Numbered from the stretch's first letter, positions 1-8,565 are shown. The stretch: 64,000 nucleotides of DNA from Kribbella soli (GCF_004331345.1 NZ_SJJZ01000001.1:248001-312000), one strand, 5' to 3'. Notes: generated by a model from the letters alone, not told the origin. Numbers and translations are program-made.

Positions 1-202
1 CGTCCGCAGCCTGCTCGATCAGTGCTGGTACGTCGAGGTGCCCGAGGAGCTCCGTCACGCGCGCCTCGAAGCCAGGCACCGGGCGTTCGGCAGATCACCC
101 GAGGAAGCACACGAACGCACGTACGGCTCCGACGAACGCAACGCGCACCTGATCGCGGCGACCGCATCGGCGGCCGACGCGATCATCCAACCCGGTCAAT
201 GA
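1..202 (+). CDS. Nucleoside/nucleotide kinase family protein, C-terminal end (partial)
   Basis: The reading frame enters from the left edge (first full codon at base 2) and stops with TGA at 200-202, giving 66 residues. It contains an R-x-x-R-L-x-x-R-H pattern followed by a G-R-S-P-E-E-A stretch and S-D-E-R-N-A, which is the usual tail of the uridine-kinase/pantothenate-kinase-like P-loop kinases of actinobacteria. The Walker A part lies outside the window, so substrate cannot be judged. The last 20 bases overlap the 3' end of the convergent TetR gene. The family call is good; the exact substrate is unknown. Confidence 0.7.
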   Translation, partial: VRSLLDQCWYVEVPEELRHARLEARHRAFGRSPEEAHERTYGSDERNAHLIAATASAADAIIQPGQ

Positions 203-920
203 ACGCAGCGACCCCGTCCAGGTAGAGCTGCAGGCCGAAGTCGAAGTCGGCCTCGTTGTCCTCCTCGAAGCTCCCCACCTCGTCGAACACGCCGGCGTCG
301 ACCGTGCGCGCCACGGCCGGATAGACCCGCGGATCCGCGACCCGCCGGAGCGTCGAGCCGAACCGCTGAAAGGCATCCGGGTTCTCCGCGTAGCCGGCCG
401 CCAGGTCGAATGCCATCCGGATCTCCCCCTGCACGTACGTGATCAGGCCCATCACCACGCCGACCTTCGCCTCCTCGGGCAGGCCGGTGTCCTTCAGCAC
501 GCCGAGCGCGGAGTCGAACCAGGCGAGGTTGTTCGGACCGGCGGGCGGACCGGAGATCGGCACCTTCGCGTACCACGGGTGCCGCCGGATCGCGGTCAGC
601 ACGCCGTCCGCCCAGAACGTCAGCCCGGTCCGCCAGTCGACGCCCTCGGGCATCGGTTCCGGACGCTCGATCGCGGCGTCGGACATGATCACCAGCAGGT
701 CGTCCTTGCTCTTCAGGTGCCGGTACAGCGCCATCGTCGAGTTCCCGAGCCGCTCGGCGACCCGAGCCATCGAGACGGCGGCCAGGCCTTCGGCATCGGC
801 GATCGCGATCGCCGCCGCGACGATGTCGTCGAGCGTCAGCGACGGTTTCGGCCCGCGCCGCGGCTTCTCACGCAACCGCCACATCAGCGCGACGTCGGCC
901 GGCAGCTCGTTGTTCTCCAC
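183..920 (-). CDS. TetR/AcrR-family transcriptional regulator
   Basis: A 245-residue protein with an N-terminal helix-turn-helix at about residues 28-75, where the recognition part reads M-A-R-V-A-E-R-L-G-N-S-T-M-A-L-Y-R-H-L, followed by a helical ligand/dimer domain of the TetR_C type. The start is a GTG at 918-920; an internal ATG at residue 13 is a weaker alternative. It is divergent from the DrrAB-type exporter, and nested palindromes fill the space between them, so it most likely represses the exporter and itself and is released by an exported compound. The ligand is unknown. Confidence 0.9.
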   Translation of the reverse strand: MENNELPADVALMWRLREKPRRGPKPSLTLDDIVAAAIAIADAEGLAAVSMARVAERLGNSTMALYRHLKSKDDLLVIMSDAAIERPEPMPEGVDWRTGLTFWADGVLTAIRRHPWYAKVPISGPPAGPNNLAWFDSALGVLKDTGLPEEAKVGVVMGLITYVQGEIRMAFDLAAGYAENPDAFQRFGSTLRRVADPRVYPAVARTVDAGVFDEVGSFEEDNEADFDFGLQLYLDGVAAFIDRVG

Positions 921-946
921 CGGGTCAGTTTAGGGCTTGCCGACCA

Positions 947-992
947 TTACTGCGTACCTGCTACGCTATTTAGCGTATTCAATACGCAGTAA
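947..992. promoter_or_regulatory. Nested palindromic operator between TetR gene and ABC exporter
   Basis: Three overlapping symmetrical elements lie between the divergent genes. An outer pair is TTACTGCGTA at 947-956 and TACGCAGTAA at 983-992. Inside are a 16-bp palindrome TACGCTATTTAGCGTA (962-977) and a 15-bp palindrome GCGTATTCAATACGC (973-987). All share a GCGTA half-site. The right end overlaps the Shine-Dalgarno AAGGAGGGG (991-999) of the ABC gene, so a bound regulator would block transcription and possibly translation. Assignment to the adjacent TetR protein is an inference from position. Confidence 0.75.
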
Positions 993-1002
993 GGAGGGGA
1001 CG

Positions 1003-1902
1003 ATGATCGTCGAAGCGACCGGCTTGAAGAAGTCGTACGGCGCGACCGAGGTGCTGACCGGGGTCGACCTGAGCGTCGCGGAGGGATCGGTGCTCGCGTT
1101 GCTGGGCCCGAACGGCGCCGGCAAGACCACCACGGTTCGGATCCTGACCACGCTTACCCGCCCGGATTCCGGTACGGCGACCATCGCGGGGTACGACGTA
1201 CTCCGCGAACCGGCCCGGGTCCGTGGCGTGATCAGCCTGACCGGACAGTTCGCCGCGGTCGACGAGAACCAGACCGGGCGGGAGAACCTGGTGATGGTCG
1301 GCCGGCTGATGCACCTCGGCCGGCGTACTGCGCGGCGGCGTACGACGGAGCTGCTGGAACAGTTCGGACTCACCGACGCGATGGACCGGCGCGTGAAGAC
1401 GTACTCCGGGGGCATGCGGCGGAAGCTCGACCTGGCGATGAGCCTGATCGCGCACCCGCAGGTGATCTTCCTGGACGAGCCGACGAACGGACTCGATCCG
1501 GCCAGCCGGTCGGCGATGTGGGACGCGATCGTGGAGCTGGTCCGCGACGGTACGACGATCCTGCTCACCACGCAGTACCTGGAGGAAGCGGACCGGCTCG
1601 CCGACCGGATCGTCCTGCTCGACCAGGGGCGCATCGTTGCCAGTGGTACTGCGGACGCGCTGAAGACCCAGATCGGTGGCGAACGGATCGAGCTGCGCTT
1701 CACCGACGAGGTGCAGCTGCTGAAAGCTGCCGGCGTACTGAGCGGTGTGGTCGACCAGCTGGTGCTGAACGTTCCGTCGGACGGTACGGCGGCGCACCTG
1801 CACCAGGTCCTCGACGTACTGCGTGACAACGGGCTGACGCCGGAGCGGGTCTCGTCCCACCGGCCCACGCTCGATGACGTGTTCCTAGCACTGACCGCCT
1901 GA
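1003..1902 (+). CDS. DrrA-type ABC transporter ATP-binding protein
   Basis: A 299-residue ABC ATPase of the daunorubicin-resistance (DrrA) type. Walker A GPNGAGKTT is at residues 35-43, the signature YSGGMRRKLDLA at about 132-143 and Walker B IFLDEP at about 154-159. The usual switch histidine is replaced by glutamine in LTTQYLEEAD, which is normal for DrrA proteins. The start ATG at 1003 was chosen because it follows AAGGAGGGG at ideal distance; a longer frame from 937 would run through the operator. It powers the permease encoded 10 bp downstream, probably exporting a hydrophobic drug or metabolite. Confidence 0.93.
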   Translation: MIVEATGLKKSYGATEVLTGVDLSVAEGSVLALLGPNGAGKTTTVRILTTLTRPDSGTATIAGYDVLREPARVRGVISLTGQFAAVDENQTGRENLVMVGRLMHLGRRTARRRTTELLEQFGLTDAMDRRVKTYSGGMRRKLDLAMSLIAHPQVIFLDEPTNGLDPASRSAMWDAIVELVRDGTTILLTTQYLEEADRLADRIVLLDQGRIVASGTADALKTQIGGERIELRFTDEVQLLKAAGVLSGVVDQLVLNVPSDGTAAHLHQVLDVLRDNGLTPERVSSHRPTLDDVFLALTA

Positions 1903-1912
1903 GAGGTAGCTG

Positions 1913-2686
1913 ATGTCACACCAGGGAGTCGTCGCCGCCTGCTCGGACGCGGTGACCATGATCGACCGCAGTGTGCGGCTGGCGCGGCGCAACGTCGACA
2001 CGTTGTTCGTGTCGCTCCTGCTGCCGTTGCTGATGATGGCGTTGTTCGTCTACGTGTTCGGCGGCGCGATCAACACCGGGACGGAGTACGTGAACTACGT
2101 CGTACCGGGGATCCTGCTGCTGACCACCGGATACGGCGCCTCGTCGACGGCGATGGTGGTCGCCGACGACATGAACAGCGGGATGATCGACCGCCTGCGC
2201 TCGCTGCCCATCCACAGCTTCGCCGTACTGACCGGGCATGTGGTCGCGAGCGTCGCGCGCAACGCGACGTCGACGGCGATCGTCATCCTGGCCTCGCTCG
2301 CCATGGGGTTCCGCCCCGAGGGCGGAGTGGTGGACTGGCTGGCGGCGATCGGGCTGCTGTTGCTGTACGTCGTCGCGCTGTCCTGGCTCGCAGCGGGGCT
2401 CGGCGTCATCGCCAAGTCGGTGGAGTCGGCCAGCACGCTCAGCTTCTTCATGCTGTTCCTGCCGTACCTGAGCAGCGCGTTCGTGCAGCCGGAGTCGATG
2501 CCGTCGTGGTTGCGGCCGATCAGCGAGCACCAACCGATCACGCCGGTGATCGAGACCGTCCGCAGCCTGCTGATCGGAACGCCGATGGAGAACAACGGCC
2601 GGATCGCACTCGCCTGGTGTTGTGGTCTACTCCTGTTCTCCGTCGTGCTGGCGACTTCGCTGTATCGCCGACGAACGAACCGCTGA
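1913..2686 (+). CDS. DrrB-type ABC-2 transporter permease
   Basis: A 257-residue membrane protein with about six hydrophobic segments and the ABC-2 layout: a cytoplasmic N-terminus, then V-S-L-L-L-P-L-L-M-M-A-L-F-V-Y-V-F-G-G as first membrane span, and a conserved P-G-I-L-L-L region. It starts 10 bp after the ATPase stop with GAGAGGTAG as ribosome site, so the two form one transcription unit. Together they should make a two-gene exporter inserted as a homodimer of each half. The transcript probably ends at the strong hairpin at 2815-2848. Confidence 0.92.
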   Translation: MSHQGVVAACSDAVTMIDRSVRLARRNVDTLFVSLLLPLLMMALFVYVFGGAINTGTEYVNYVVPGILLLTTGYGASSTAMVVADDMNSGMIDRLRSLPIHSFAVLTGHVVASVARNATSTAIVILASLAMGFRPEGGVVDWLAAIGLLLLYVVALSWLAAGLGVIAKSVESASTLSFFMLFLPYLSSAFVQPESMPSWLRPISEHQPITPVIETVRSLLIGTPMENNGRIALAWCCGLLLFSVVLATSLYRRRTNR

Positions 2687-2814
2687 GCGCAGGTCTGGTG
2701 CCGTTCGGCGACGGATGTTGCGAGAGACTGCCGAGAGTGACCCCTTCGTCGGGTTAACGTCAAAGTCCCCCCCAACGTGTGGTGGTCCCACTCCCCCCGG
2801 GACCCACACGGACG

Positions 2815-2848
2815 AGCGCCCCGATCATCGATCGGGGCGCTTTGTTTT
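2815..2848 (+). terminator. Rho-independent terminator of the ABC exporter operon
   Basis: A perfect 12-bp stem, AGCGCCCCGATC at 2815-2826 and its complement at 2830-2841, with a three-base loop, is followed by TTGTTTT. It lies 128 bp after the permease stop and upstream of the next small gene. Confidence 0.85.
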
Positions 2849-2933
2849 GCCGAAATTTTCTTCTCGAGGACGTGTCGAATCCGGCCCCTCTGGTCCGACG
2901 TATCAGTAAGAGCGACCAAAGGAGAGGGTCAGA

Positions 2934-3131
2934 ATGAACATCACCACCGACATCCGGAACATGATCGTCACCATGCTGGCCGAGGGGAGCCCGGTCTGGT
3001 ACGTGGCCGGCATGGTCAACATGCGCAGCCACGACGTGTACGTGATCGGCTGCGAGGCCGGCTACCCCGACAAGGCCAAACTGCGCCGAGCCGTCTGGGC
3101 CGCGCGGAACCGCGTACCCCAAGCCGCCTGA
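2934..3131 (+). CDS. Small 65-residue protein, possible helix-turn-helix
   Basis: ATG at 2934 follows a strong AAAGGAGAGG. The product is 65 residues with a pattern (a helix ending M-L-A-E-G, then V-A-G-M-V, then G-Y-P-D-K-A-K-L-R-R-A) that resembles a short homeodomain-like helix-turn-helix, but no family is certain. It stands alone, with a terminator upstream (2815-2848) and another immediately downstream (3160-3206), so it is an independent short transcription unit. I do not recognise a specific function. Confidence 0.6.
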   Translation: MNITTDIRNMIVTMLAEGSPVWYVAGMVNMRSHDVYVIGCEAGYPDKAKLRRAVWAARNRVPQAA

Positions 3132-3159
3132 CCCAACCCGGTTCCAGGCCGCTCCCAGC

Positions 3160-3206
3160 CGCCGCCTTGCCCCGTCATCGGGGCGGACGGCGGCTTTCGC
3201 TTGTTT
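3160..3206 (+). terminator. Terminator after the 65-residue protein gene
   Basis: Nested stems GCCGCC (3161-3166) with GGCGGC (3189-3194) and GCCCC (3169-3173) with GGGGC (3180-3184) are followed by a T-rich run ending TTGTTT. It lies 30 bp after the small gene's stop. Confidence 0.7.
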
Positions 3207-3217
3207 AAGGTACGTCT

Positions 3218-4192
3218 GTGGATGACGTCAGCGTTGTGGACTATCACACGGCCGGGGAGCCCTTCCGGATCGTGACCTCGGTCGAGATTCCGGGAACCTC
3301 CGTGGCGGACCGCCGGGTCGCGGCGCAGTCGTCCGAGGCGATCGACGCCGTACGGCGGTTGCTGGTGAACGAGCCGCGTGGTCATGCGGACATGTACGGC
3401 GGGTTCGTCGTACCGGGTGACGACGACGGCGCCGACTTCGGAGTGGTCTTCTGGCACAAGGACGGGTACTCGACCGCGTGCGGGCACGGGACGATCGCGC
3501 TGGCGACCTGGGCGGTCGAAACCGGTCTGGTCCAGGTCGCGGCTGATGGCGAGACGGACGTCGTTATCGACGTACCGTCGGGGCGGGTGGCCGCGCGGGT
3601 CAGTTGCGCCGGCGGTTCGGTGTTGAGCGTTGCCTTCCGCAACGTTCCGTCGTACGTGCTGAGCCGTGGCCTGCAGGTGCCGACGGCGCGCGGATCGGTG
3701 CTGGCGGACATCAGTTACGGCGGGGCGTTCTACGCCTCGGTCCTCGCTTCGTCGGTCGGTCTGTCGGTGACGCCGGCGTGTTACGCGGACCTGATCGCGA
3801 TTGGTCGCGAGATCAAGTGGGCCTTGGACGCGGTCGCCGTACATCCTCACGATCCTCGCTTGAGCGGTCTCTACGGAACGATCCTGTACGACGATCTCGG
3901 GCCGGCGCACCAGCGCAACCTTGCGGTGTTCGCCGACGGAGAGGCCGACCGCTCCCCCTGCGGCTCCGGTACGTCGGCACGCCTGGCCCTACTGCACGAC
4001 GAAGGACGCCTGCGCACGGGTGAGGTCCTGCGCCACGACTCCATCGTCGATACGACGTTCCTCGGCCGCGTCGTCGAGGAGACCCCGGACGGCGTCATCA
4101 CCGAAGTCACCGGCACCGCCTACCGCACCGGCACCGCGACGTTCAGCCTGGACCCACGCGACGCCCTGGGTACCGGGTTCACCCTTCGCTGA
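3218..4192 (+). CDS. Proline racemase family protein (hydroxyproline epimerase/racemase type)
   Basis: A 324-residue cytoplasmic enzyme with the family hallmarks H-T-A-G-E-P near the N-terminus, R-G-H-A-D-M-Y-G, and two catalytic motifs: S-T-A-C-G-H-G with Cys88 and R-S-P-C-G-S-G-T with Cys248. Presence of both cysteines fits proline racemase or 4-hydroxyproline 2-epimerase; the dehydratase branch usually replaces one of them by Ser or Thr. The start is GTG 3218. No hydroxyproline catabolic genes lie next to it, so the substrate is not settled. Confidence 0.88.
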   Translation: MDDVSVVDYHTAGEPFRIVTSVEIPGTSVADRRVAAQSSEAIDAVRRLLVNEPRGHADMYGGFVVPGDDDGADFGVVFWHKDGYSTACGHGTIALATWAVETGLVQVAADGETDVVIDVPSGRVAARVSCAGGSVLSVAFRNVPSYVLSRGLQVPTARGSVLADISYGGAFYASVLASSVGLSVTPACYADLIAIGREIKWALDAVAVHPHDPRLSGLYGTILYDDLGPAHQRNLAVFADGEADRSPCGSGTSARLALLHDEGRLRTGEVLRHDSIVDTTFLGRVVEETPDGVITEVTGTAYRTGTATFSLDPRDALGTGFTLR

Positions 4193-4240
4193 TCTCAGAT
4201 TGCGACCGCCACCGCTGCGGTGGCCGCTAGGTTTGTCCTC

Positions 4241-4564
4241 ATGATCTTCATCACCGCGAAGTTCCGTGTGAAGCCTGAGCACGCCGACGACTGGCCGGCC
4301 ATCACCGCCGACTTCACCGCCGCAACCCGCGCCGAACCCGGCTGCCTGTGGTTCGACTGGTCCCGCTCGGTAGACGACGCCAACGAGTACGTGCTCGTAG
4401 AGGCGTTCGCCGACGACGACGCCGCCACCCACCACGTCACCTCGGCCCACTTCAAGGCCGCTCAGCAACACCTCCCACCCCACCTGGTGGAGACTCCCCG
4501 CATCGTCAACTTCAAACTCCCCCAGGACAGCTGGTCCGAACTCGGCGAACTCGCCGTCAATTGA
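4241..4564 (+). CDS. Antibiotic biosynthesis monooxygenase (ABM/YgiN-like) domain protein
   Basis: A 107-residue single-domain protein of the dimeric alpha+beta barrel ABM class. It begins M-I-F-I-T-A-K-F-R-V-K-P-E and contains the typical E-P-G-C-L-W-F-D-W motif followed by a Y-V-L-V-E-A-F strand and an H-x7-H-F segment. Members act on quinones or aromatic polyketide-like substrates without cofactors, or serve as stress proteins. ATG 4241 was preferred to an upstream in-frame GTG. Its TGA overlaps the TTG start of the next gene, implying translational coupling. Confidence 0.85.
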   Translation: MIFITAKFRVKPEHADDWPAITADFTAATRAEPGCLWFDWSRSVDDANEYVLVEAFADDDAATHHVTSAHFKAAQQHLPPHLVETPRIVNFKLPQDSWSELGELAVN

Positions 4565-5301
4565 CCCGTCTGACAGTCGCCTCCCTCAACACCCGCGGAG
4601 TCCCACTCTTCAGCTCTGACCTGCGCTCCCGGTACACCGCGATGGCCGAAGCCTTCGAGGCGTCCGACACAGACGTGGTCAACCTGCAAGAGGTCCTCAC
4701 CTACTACCACCTGCGCCTGCTGCGCTCGTCCATGCCGTCGTACCGAGCCAGCTTCCGTCCCTCCGCGGCCGGCCCAGCAGGCGGCCTGGTGACGTTCTCC
4801 CGCCACCCGGTCGCGACTACCACGTACAGCCGGATCCCGGCCTCTGAATTCAGTGCCTTGCCGCGCAAAACTCGCCTGACCGCATCACTCAAGGGCGTGC
4901 TGTCCACGAGCCTCTCGGGCCTCACAATCCTCAACGTCCACCTGTCCGCCAACCACGACGGCGACTGGTCCCCCGCCAACCGCTACCACGGGCTCCACCG
5001 CACCCAGCTCACGACGCTGGCGCAGTACGTCGGAACCGTTGAAGAGCCTGCCGTCCTCACCGGCGACTTCAACATCGCCCGCGACAGCTCCCTCTACCGC
5101 GACTTCCTCCGCGAATCCCGCCTGACCGACGCGTTCGGCGACGACTGCCCACCGACCTTCCACCGGGCCTATCTCCCTCCGGACAGGTCCCCGCACTGCA
5201 TCGACTTCGTCCTACTCTCCGGCCCAACGGTCGAATCCGCCGCAGTCGACGACAGCTACCCCAGCGACCACCTAGGCCTAACCGTCCGCCTGCTGGTCTA
5301 G
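4561..5301 (+). CDS. Endonuclease/exonuclease/phosphatase (EEP) family protein
   Basis: A 246-residue protein with the ordered EEP motifs: S-L-N-T-R-G at the start, N-L-Q-E-V (metal-binding Glu), N-V-H-L-S-A-N, L-T-G-D-F-N-I (Asp/Asn pair), I-D-F-V-L-L and the terminal S-D-H-L-G-L (catalytic Asp-His). It therefore should hydrolyse a phosphodiester or phosphomonoester, but whether nucleic acid, lipid or other cannot be told. The start is TTG 4561 embedded in the stop of the previous gene (TTGA). No signal peptide is visible. Confidence 0.87.
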   Translation: MTRLTVASLNTRGVPLFSSDLRSRYTAMAEAFEASDTDVVNLQEVLTYYHLRLLRSSMPSYRASFRPSAAGPAGGLVTFSRHPVATTTYSRIPASEFSALPRKTRLTASLKGVLSTSLSGLTILNVHLSANHDGDWSPANRYHGLHRTQLTTLAQYVGTVEEPAVLTGDFNIARDSSLYRDFLRESRLTDAFGDDCPPTFHRAYLPPDRSPHCIDFVLLSGPTVESAAVDDSYPSDHLGLTVRLLV

Positions 5302-5448
5302 AAGCCGCTGCACCTCGAACTCACTTCCATCCCTCACTCCGCCTGCCGTCTCAAGATGAGACCGGCGGCGTCGGCCTGTGGTGTGAGCATCCGAGGTGTA
5401 ACGGTGCGCACCCTTGGTACCGGCTGGCCGACGAGAAGGGGAGTACCG

Positions 5449-6501
5449 ATGAAGGCGCTCGTTTACCACGGACCTGGCAAGAAGGCCTGGGAAGACGTCC
5501 CGAATCCGGTGATCAAGGACCCGACCGACGCGATCGTGAAGGTCGAGGTCACGACCATCTGCGGCACGGACCTGCACATCCTCAAAGGCGACGTACCCGC
5601 CGTCACCGACGGCCGGATCCTCGGCCACGAAGGTGTCGGTGTGGTCACCGAGGTCGGCGCCGACTGCAAGAGCGTGGAGGTCGGAGACCGGGTCATCATC
5701 TCCTGCATCAGCAAATGCGGGACGTGCGACTACTGCAAGGCCGGCCTGCCCTCGCACTGCAAGACCCTCGGCGGCATCGGCTGGATCTTCGGGCACCTCA
5801 TCGACGGAACCCAGGCCGAGTACGTCCGCGTCCCGTACGCCGACAACGGCCTGATCCCGCTCCCCGAAGGAGTCTCCGCCGAACAGGGCGCGATGCTGAG
5901 CGACATCCTCCCCACCGGCTACGAGATCGGTGTACTCAACGGCGCCGTCAAGAGCGGGGACGTCGTCGCCGTCATCGGTGCCGGACCCGTCGGACTCGCC
6001 GCGATCATGACCGCGCGCACAGCCGGCGCCTCGAAGATCATCGCCGTCGACGGCAACAAGTTCCGGCTCGACCGGTCCCGCGATTTCGGGGCGACCGACA
6101 CGATCGAGGCCGGCGACAACGTCGTACAGGCCCTGCGGGAACTCAGTCACGACGGCTTAGGCGTCGACGTCGCCATCGAAGCGGTGGGCCTTCCCGTAAC
6201 GTTCAGCACCGCGCTCGAGTCCGTCCGGCCCGGCGGGCATGTCGCCAACGTCGGCGTACACGGCGAGAGCGTCGAGTTCCCGATCGAGCGGCACTGGATC
6301 AACAACCTCACCATCACCACCGGCCTGGTCAACGCCATCACGGCGCCAGAGCTCCTCGAAGACATCAAGACGGGCGCCATCGCCCCCGAGAAGTTCGTGA
6401 CCCACCAGTACCCGTTCGGCCAGTTCGAAGAGGCCTACGACACCTTCGCCAACGCCGCAGAACAAGAAGCCCTCAAGGTAGTCATCACAAACCTCGAGTA
6501 A
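5449..6501 (+). CDS. Zinc-dependent alcohol dehydrogenase (medium-chain)
   Basis: A 350-residue medium-chain dehydrogenase. Catalytic zinc ligands appear as Cys38 (T-I-C-G-T-D-L-H) and His60-Glu61 (G-H-E-G-V-G). The structural zinc lobe has C-x2-C-x2-C-x7-C near residue 90. A Rossmann motif G-A-G-P-V-G follows at about residue 175. ATG 5449 has GAGAAGGGGA upstream. It resembles bacterial NAD-dependent alcohol dehydrogenases of the secondary-alcohol type. It stands alone; a small inverted repeat, GTCTCA-AGA-TGAGAC, at 5348-5362 lies upstream and could be a regulatory site. Confidence 0.9.
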   Translation: MKALVYHGPGKKAWEDVPNPVIKDPTDAIVKVEVTTICGTDLHILKGDVPAVTDGRILGHEGVGVVTEVGADCKSVEVGDRVIISCISKCGTCDYCKAGLPSHCKTLGGIGWIFGHLIDGTQAEYVRVPYADNGLIPLPEGVSAEQGAMLSDILPTGYEIGVLNGAVKSGDVVAVIGAGPVGLAAIMTARTAGASKIIAVDGNKFRLDRSRDFGATDTIEAGDNVVQALRELSHDGLGVDVAIEAVGLPVTFSTALESVRPGGHVANVGVHGESVEFPIERHWINNLTITTGLVNAITAPELLEDIKTGAIAPEKFVTHQYPFGQFEEAYDTFANAAEQEALKVVITNLE

Positions 6502-6514
6502 GCCAACTGGAACT

Positions 6515-6565
6515 GGGGACACCCCCGGGCACCGGGGACAGGCTATGGCTTATCCCCAGTCCCCC
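6515..6565 (+). repeat. Dispersed palindromic intergenic repeat, copy A
   Basis: A segment rich in GGGGACA/TCCCC blocks that folds around a central TATG, just after the alcohol dehydrogenase stop. A related copy in reverse orientation lies at 31828-31876; by eye about three quarters of positions agree. This suggests a short repeat family rather than a gene-specific terminator. Confidence 0.6.
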
Positions 6566-6754
6566 GCGCCTATCCCCGGTTGCCGCGTCGCGCTTCGTCG
6601 GTGAGGGTTTGACACGGCGGGTAGCAGCTGTCGCCTTCCGGCGGTGCAACACGGGTAAAAAGCTCACGGCATCGGCTGTTCCGCTCGCCGCACGTGCTCG
6701 CCGTCGTCGTACTGGCTCGCGCATTCCCGCCCCACTTCGCCTTGCTGATCAAGG

Positions 6755-7109
6755 GCATGAACCGTCGCGACGCGTGGGACCGCGCCGAGCTGGCCCTCGC
6801 CCGGGTCGAGCTCACCGACCGGGCCGGGACAAGGACGAGCGAGCTCTCCGGCGGGCAGCTGCGCCGGGTCGGGGTGGCCGCAACGCTGGCGACGACGCGC
6901 GCGTCCTGCTGCTCGACGAGCCCACCCACGACATCGCCGACCTCGCCGAGGAGGCCGAGCACGTCACCGTCCTGAGCCGGGGCCGGATCGTGCACAGCGG
7001 GTCGACGGACTCCTTTCTCGCGCACACCCCGTCTGGCGTCTCCCCAGGACGCGCCGCGGAGGCGGCGTACAGCGCGCTGCTGGAAGGGACGGTCGCGGTC
7101 AGCGGCTAG
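6755..7109 (+). pseudogene. Decayed ABC transporter ATP-binding protein
   Basis: Two frames together spell the back half of an ABC ATPase. One frame holds the signature L-S-G-G-Q-L-R-R-V-G-V-A-A-T-L-A (to about 6890). The next frame resumes with A-R-V-L-L-L-D-E-P-T. Immediately after Walker B the text jumps to H-D-I-A-D-L-A-E, so the roughly 30-40 residues normally lying between Walker B and the switch histidine are missing. Walker A and everything before it are absent as well. The remnant thus shows N-terminal loss, a one-base frameshift near 6890 and an internal deletion. Confidence 0.8.
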
Positions 7110-7182
7110 GCGTGTGCGTCAAACCGTCGCCGGACAATCGACCTGCCGAGACCGCGTGGAAACAGCTGAAGGTTGCTGCTGG

Positions 7183-8565
7183 TCAGTCTCGGGGTTGGGT
7201 TCGGGTGCTGTTGATGGCTGCGAGCAGGAGGAGGGCGGCGGCAGAGGCGAGGCTGATCCGCATGCCGGTGAGGAAGGTATCGGGATTGGCGATGAGGGCT
7301 CCGAAGACGGCGATGGCAACTGCTCCGCCGACCTGCCGGAAGGTGTTGAACACAGCGCTGGCGGTTCCGGCTCGTTCGGCTGAAACGCCTTCAAGGACGA
7401 CTCCTGTGATCGAGGGCATGGCCAGCGAGCCGCCTGCGCCGATCGGGATGACGCACAGCGCGGTGATGACCGGCGACTCCAACGATGCGGTGAGCAACAA
7501 CGCCAGGAGGCCACCGGTCATGCACAGCAAGCCGACCACGACAGGCACCCGGGCTCCGAATCTGTTGGTGACCGGTCCGCTGGCAAGGTTCCCGGCAATT
7601 GCGAAGAAGGCTGACGGCAGAAACGCCAGTCCGGCATGGAGCGGGGTCAGCTCGAGGTGTTGCTGGAGGAACAGGCTGACGACAAATACGTTGCCGTAGT
7701 TCCCGACCATGAACGCGAACCCCACGGGCAAGGCCAGTCGGAACCCGCGGGCGTGGAACAACTGCAATGGCATCATCGGATGCTGACCACGGGCTTGGAC
7801 GAACACAAAGGCGGCGAGCGTGATCGCAGCCGTTCCGAGGGCGATGATCACGGGAGGACCCGTGAAGCCGCGGTGACCGCCTTCGATCAGGCCGAAGACC
7901 AGTGTGGCCAGGGCGATGACGGCGAGGAGTTGGCCTGCCCAGTCGAAACGGGACGGCCGAGTAGGCGAGGTCGCCACTGCGACCAGGAAGGCGACCATGC
8001 CGGCGCAGACAGGCAGGTTGATTGTGAAGACCCAACGCCAGTCGAGCGTGGTCAGCAGCCCCCCGAGAGGCTGCCCGACCAGCCCGGCGACGGCACCGCC
8101 GACCGCCCATACGCCGAGCGCGCTGGCCCGTCTACGGGGATCGGGGAACGCTTCGCGCACCAGCGCCATTGATGCGGGCAACATGATGGCCGCGGCAGCG
8201 CCCTGGGCGCACCGGGCGGCGATCAGCGATCCGATGGTGGGCGCGGCCGCACACGCGGCTGAGGCGAGACCGAACCCGACTATGCCTGCCGCGAGAGCTT
8301 TCTTCGCGCCGATGCGGTCCGAGAGGTTCCCGGCGTACAGCAGCAGGGCCGCGAACAGCAGGGTGTAGCCGTCGATGGTCCATTGCTGGCCGGTCGTTCC
8401 GCCGCCGAGTTCGACTCTGATCCGGGCGAGTGCGACGTTGACGATCGAGATATCCAAGGTGATCAGGAAGAATCCCAGCGACGCGATCGCGATGACGATC
8501 CGCGCGTGCGGGGCGTCGGGGATGGCTGACGCAGTCGCAGGTGTCAGGTCCTGTGGCGGCGGCAT
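7183..8565 (-). CDS. MFS transporter, DHA2 (EmrB/QacA-like) drug:H+ antiporter family
   Basis: A 460-residue integral membrane protein with the 14-span DHA2 architecture. The first span ends L-I-T-L-D-I-S-I-V-N-V-A-L, the motif common at the start of this family, and G-N-L-S-D-R-I-G-A-K-K gives the cytoplasmic loop 2-3 motif A. ATG 8565 was preferred; a frame from TTG 8676 adds 37 hydrophilic residues without a ribosome site. It probably exports small toxic compounds. It sits just outside the left end of the tRNA-anchored element. Confidence 0.9.
   Translation of the reverse strand: MPPPQDLTPATASAIPDAPHARIVIAIASLGFFLITLDISIVNVALARIRVELGGGTTGQQWTIDGYTLLFAALLLYAGNLSDRIGAKKALAAGIVGFGLASAACAAAPTIGSLIAARCAQGAAAAIMLPASMALVREAFPDPRRRASALGVWAVGGAVAGLVGQPLGGLLTTLDWRWVFTINLPVCAGMVAFLVAVATSPTRPSRFDWAGQLLAVIALATLVFGLIEGGHRGFTGPPVIIALGTAAITLAAFVFVQARGQHPMMPLQLFHARGFRLALPVGFAFMVGNYGNVFVVSLFLQQHLELTPLHAGLAFLPSAFFAIAGNLASGPVTNRFGARVPVVVGLLCMTGGLLALLLTASLESPVITALCVIPIGAGGSLAMPSITGVVLEGVSAERAGTASAVFNTFRQVGGAVAIAVFGALIANPDTFLTGMRISLASAAALLLLAAINSTRTQPRD

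Noticed and set aside
5715..7109. A 464-residue frame covering the alcohol dehydrogenase and the ABC remnant.
   Set aside because: Its first part is an Arg-rich shadow of the dehydrogenase; only the last part is the ABC remnant and is listed as a pseudogene.
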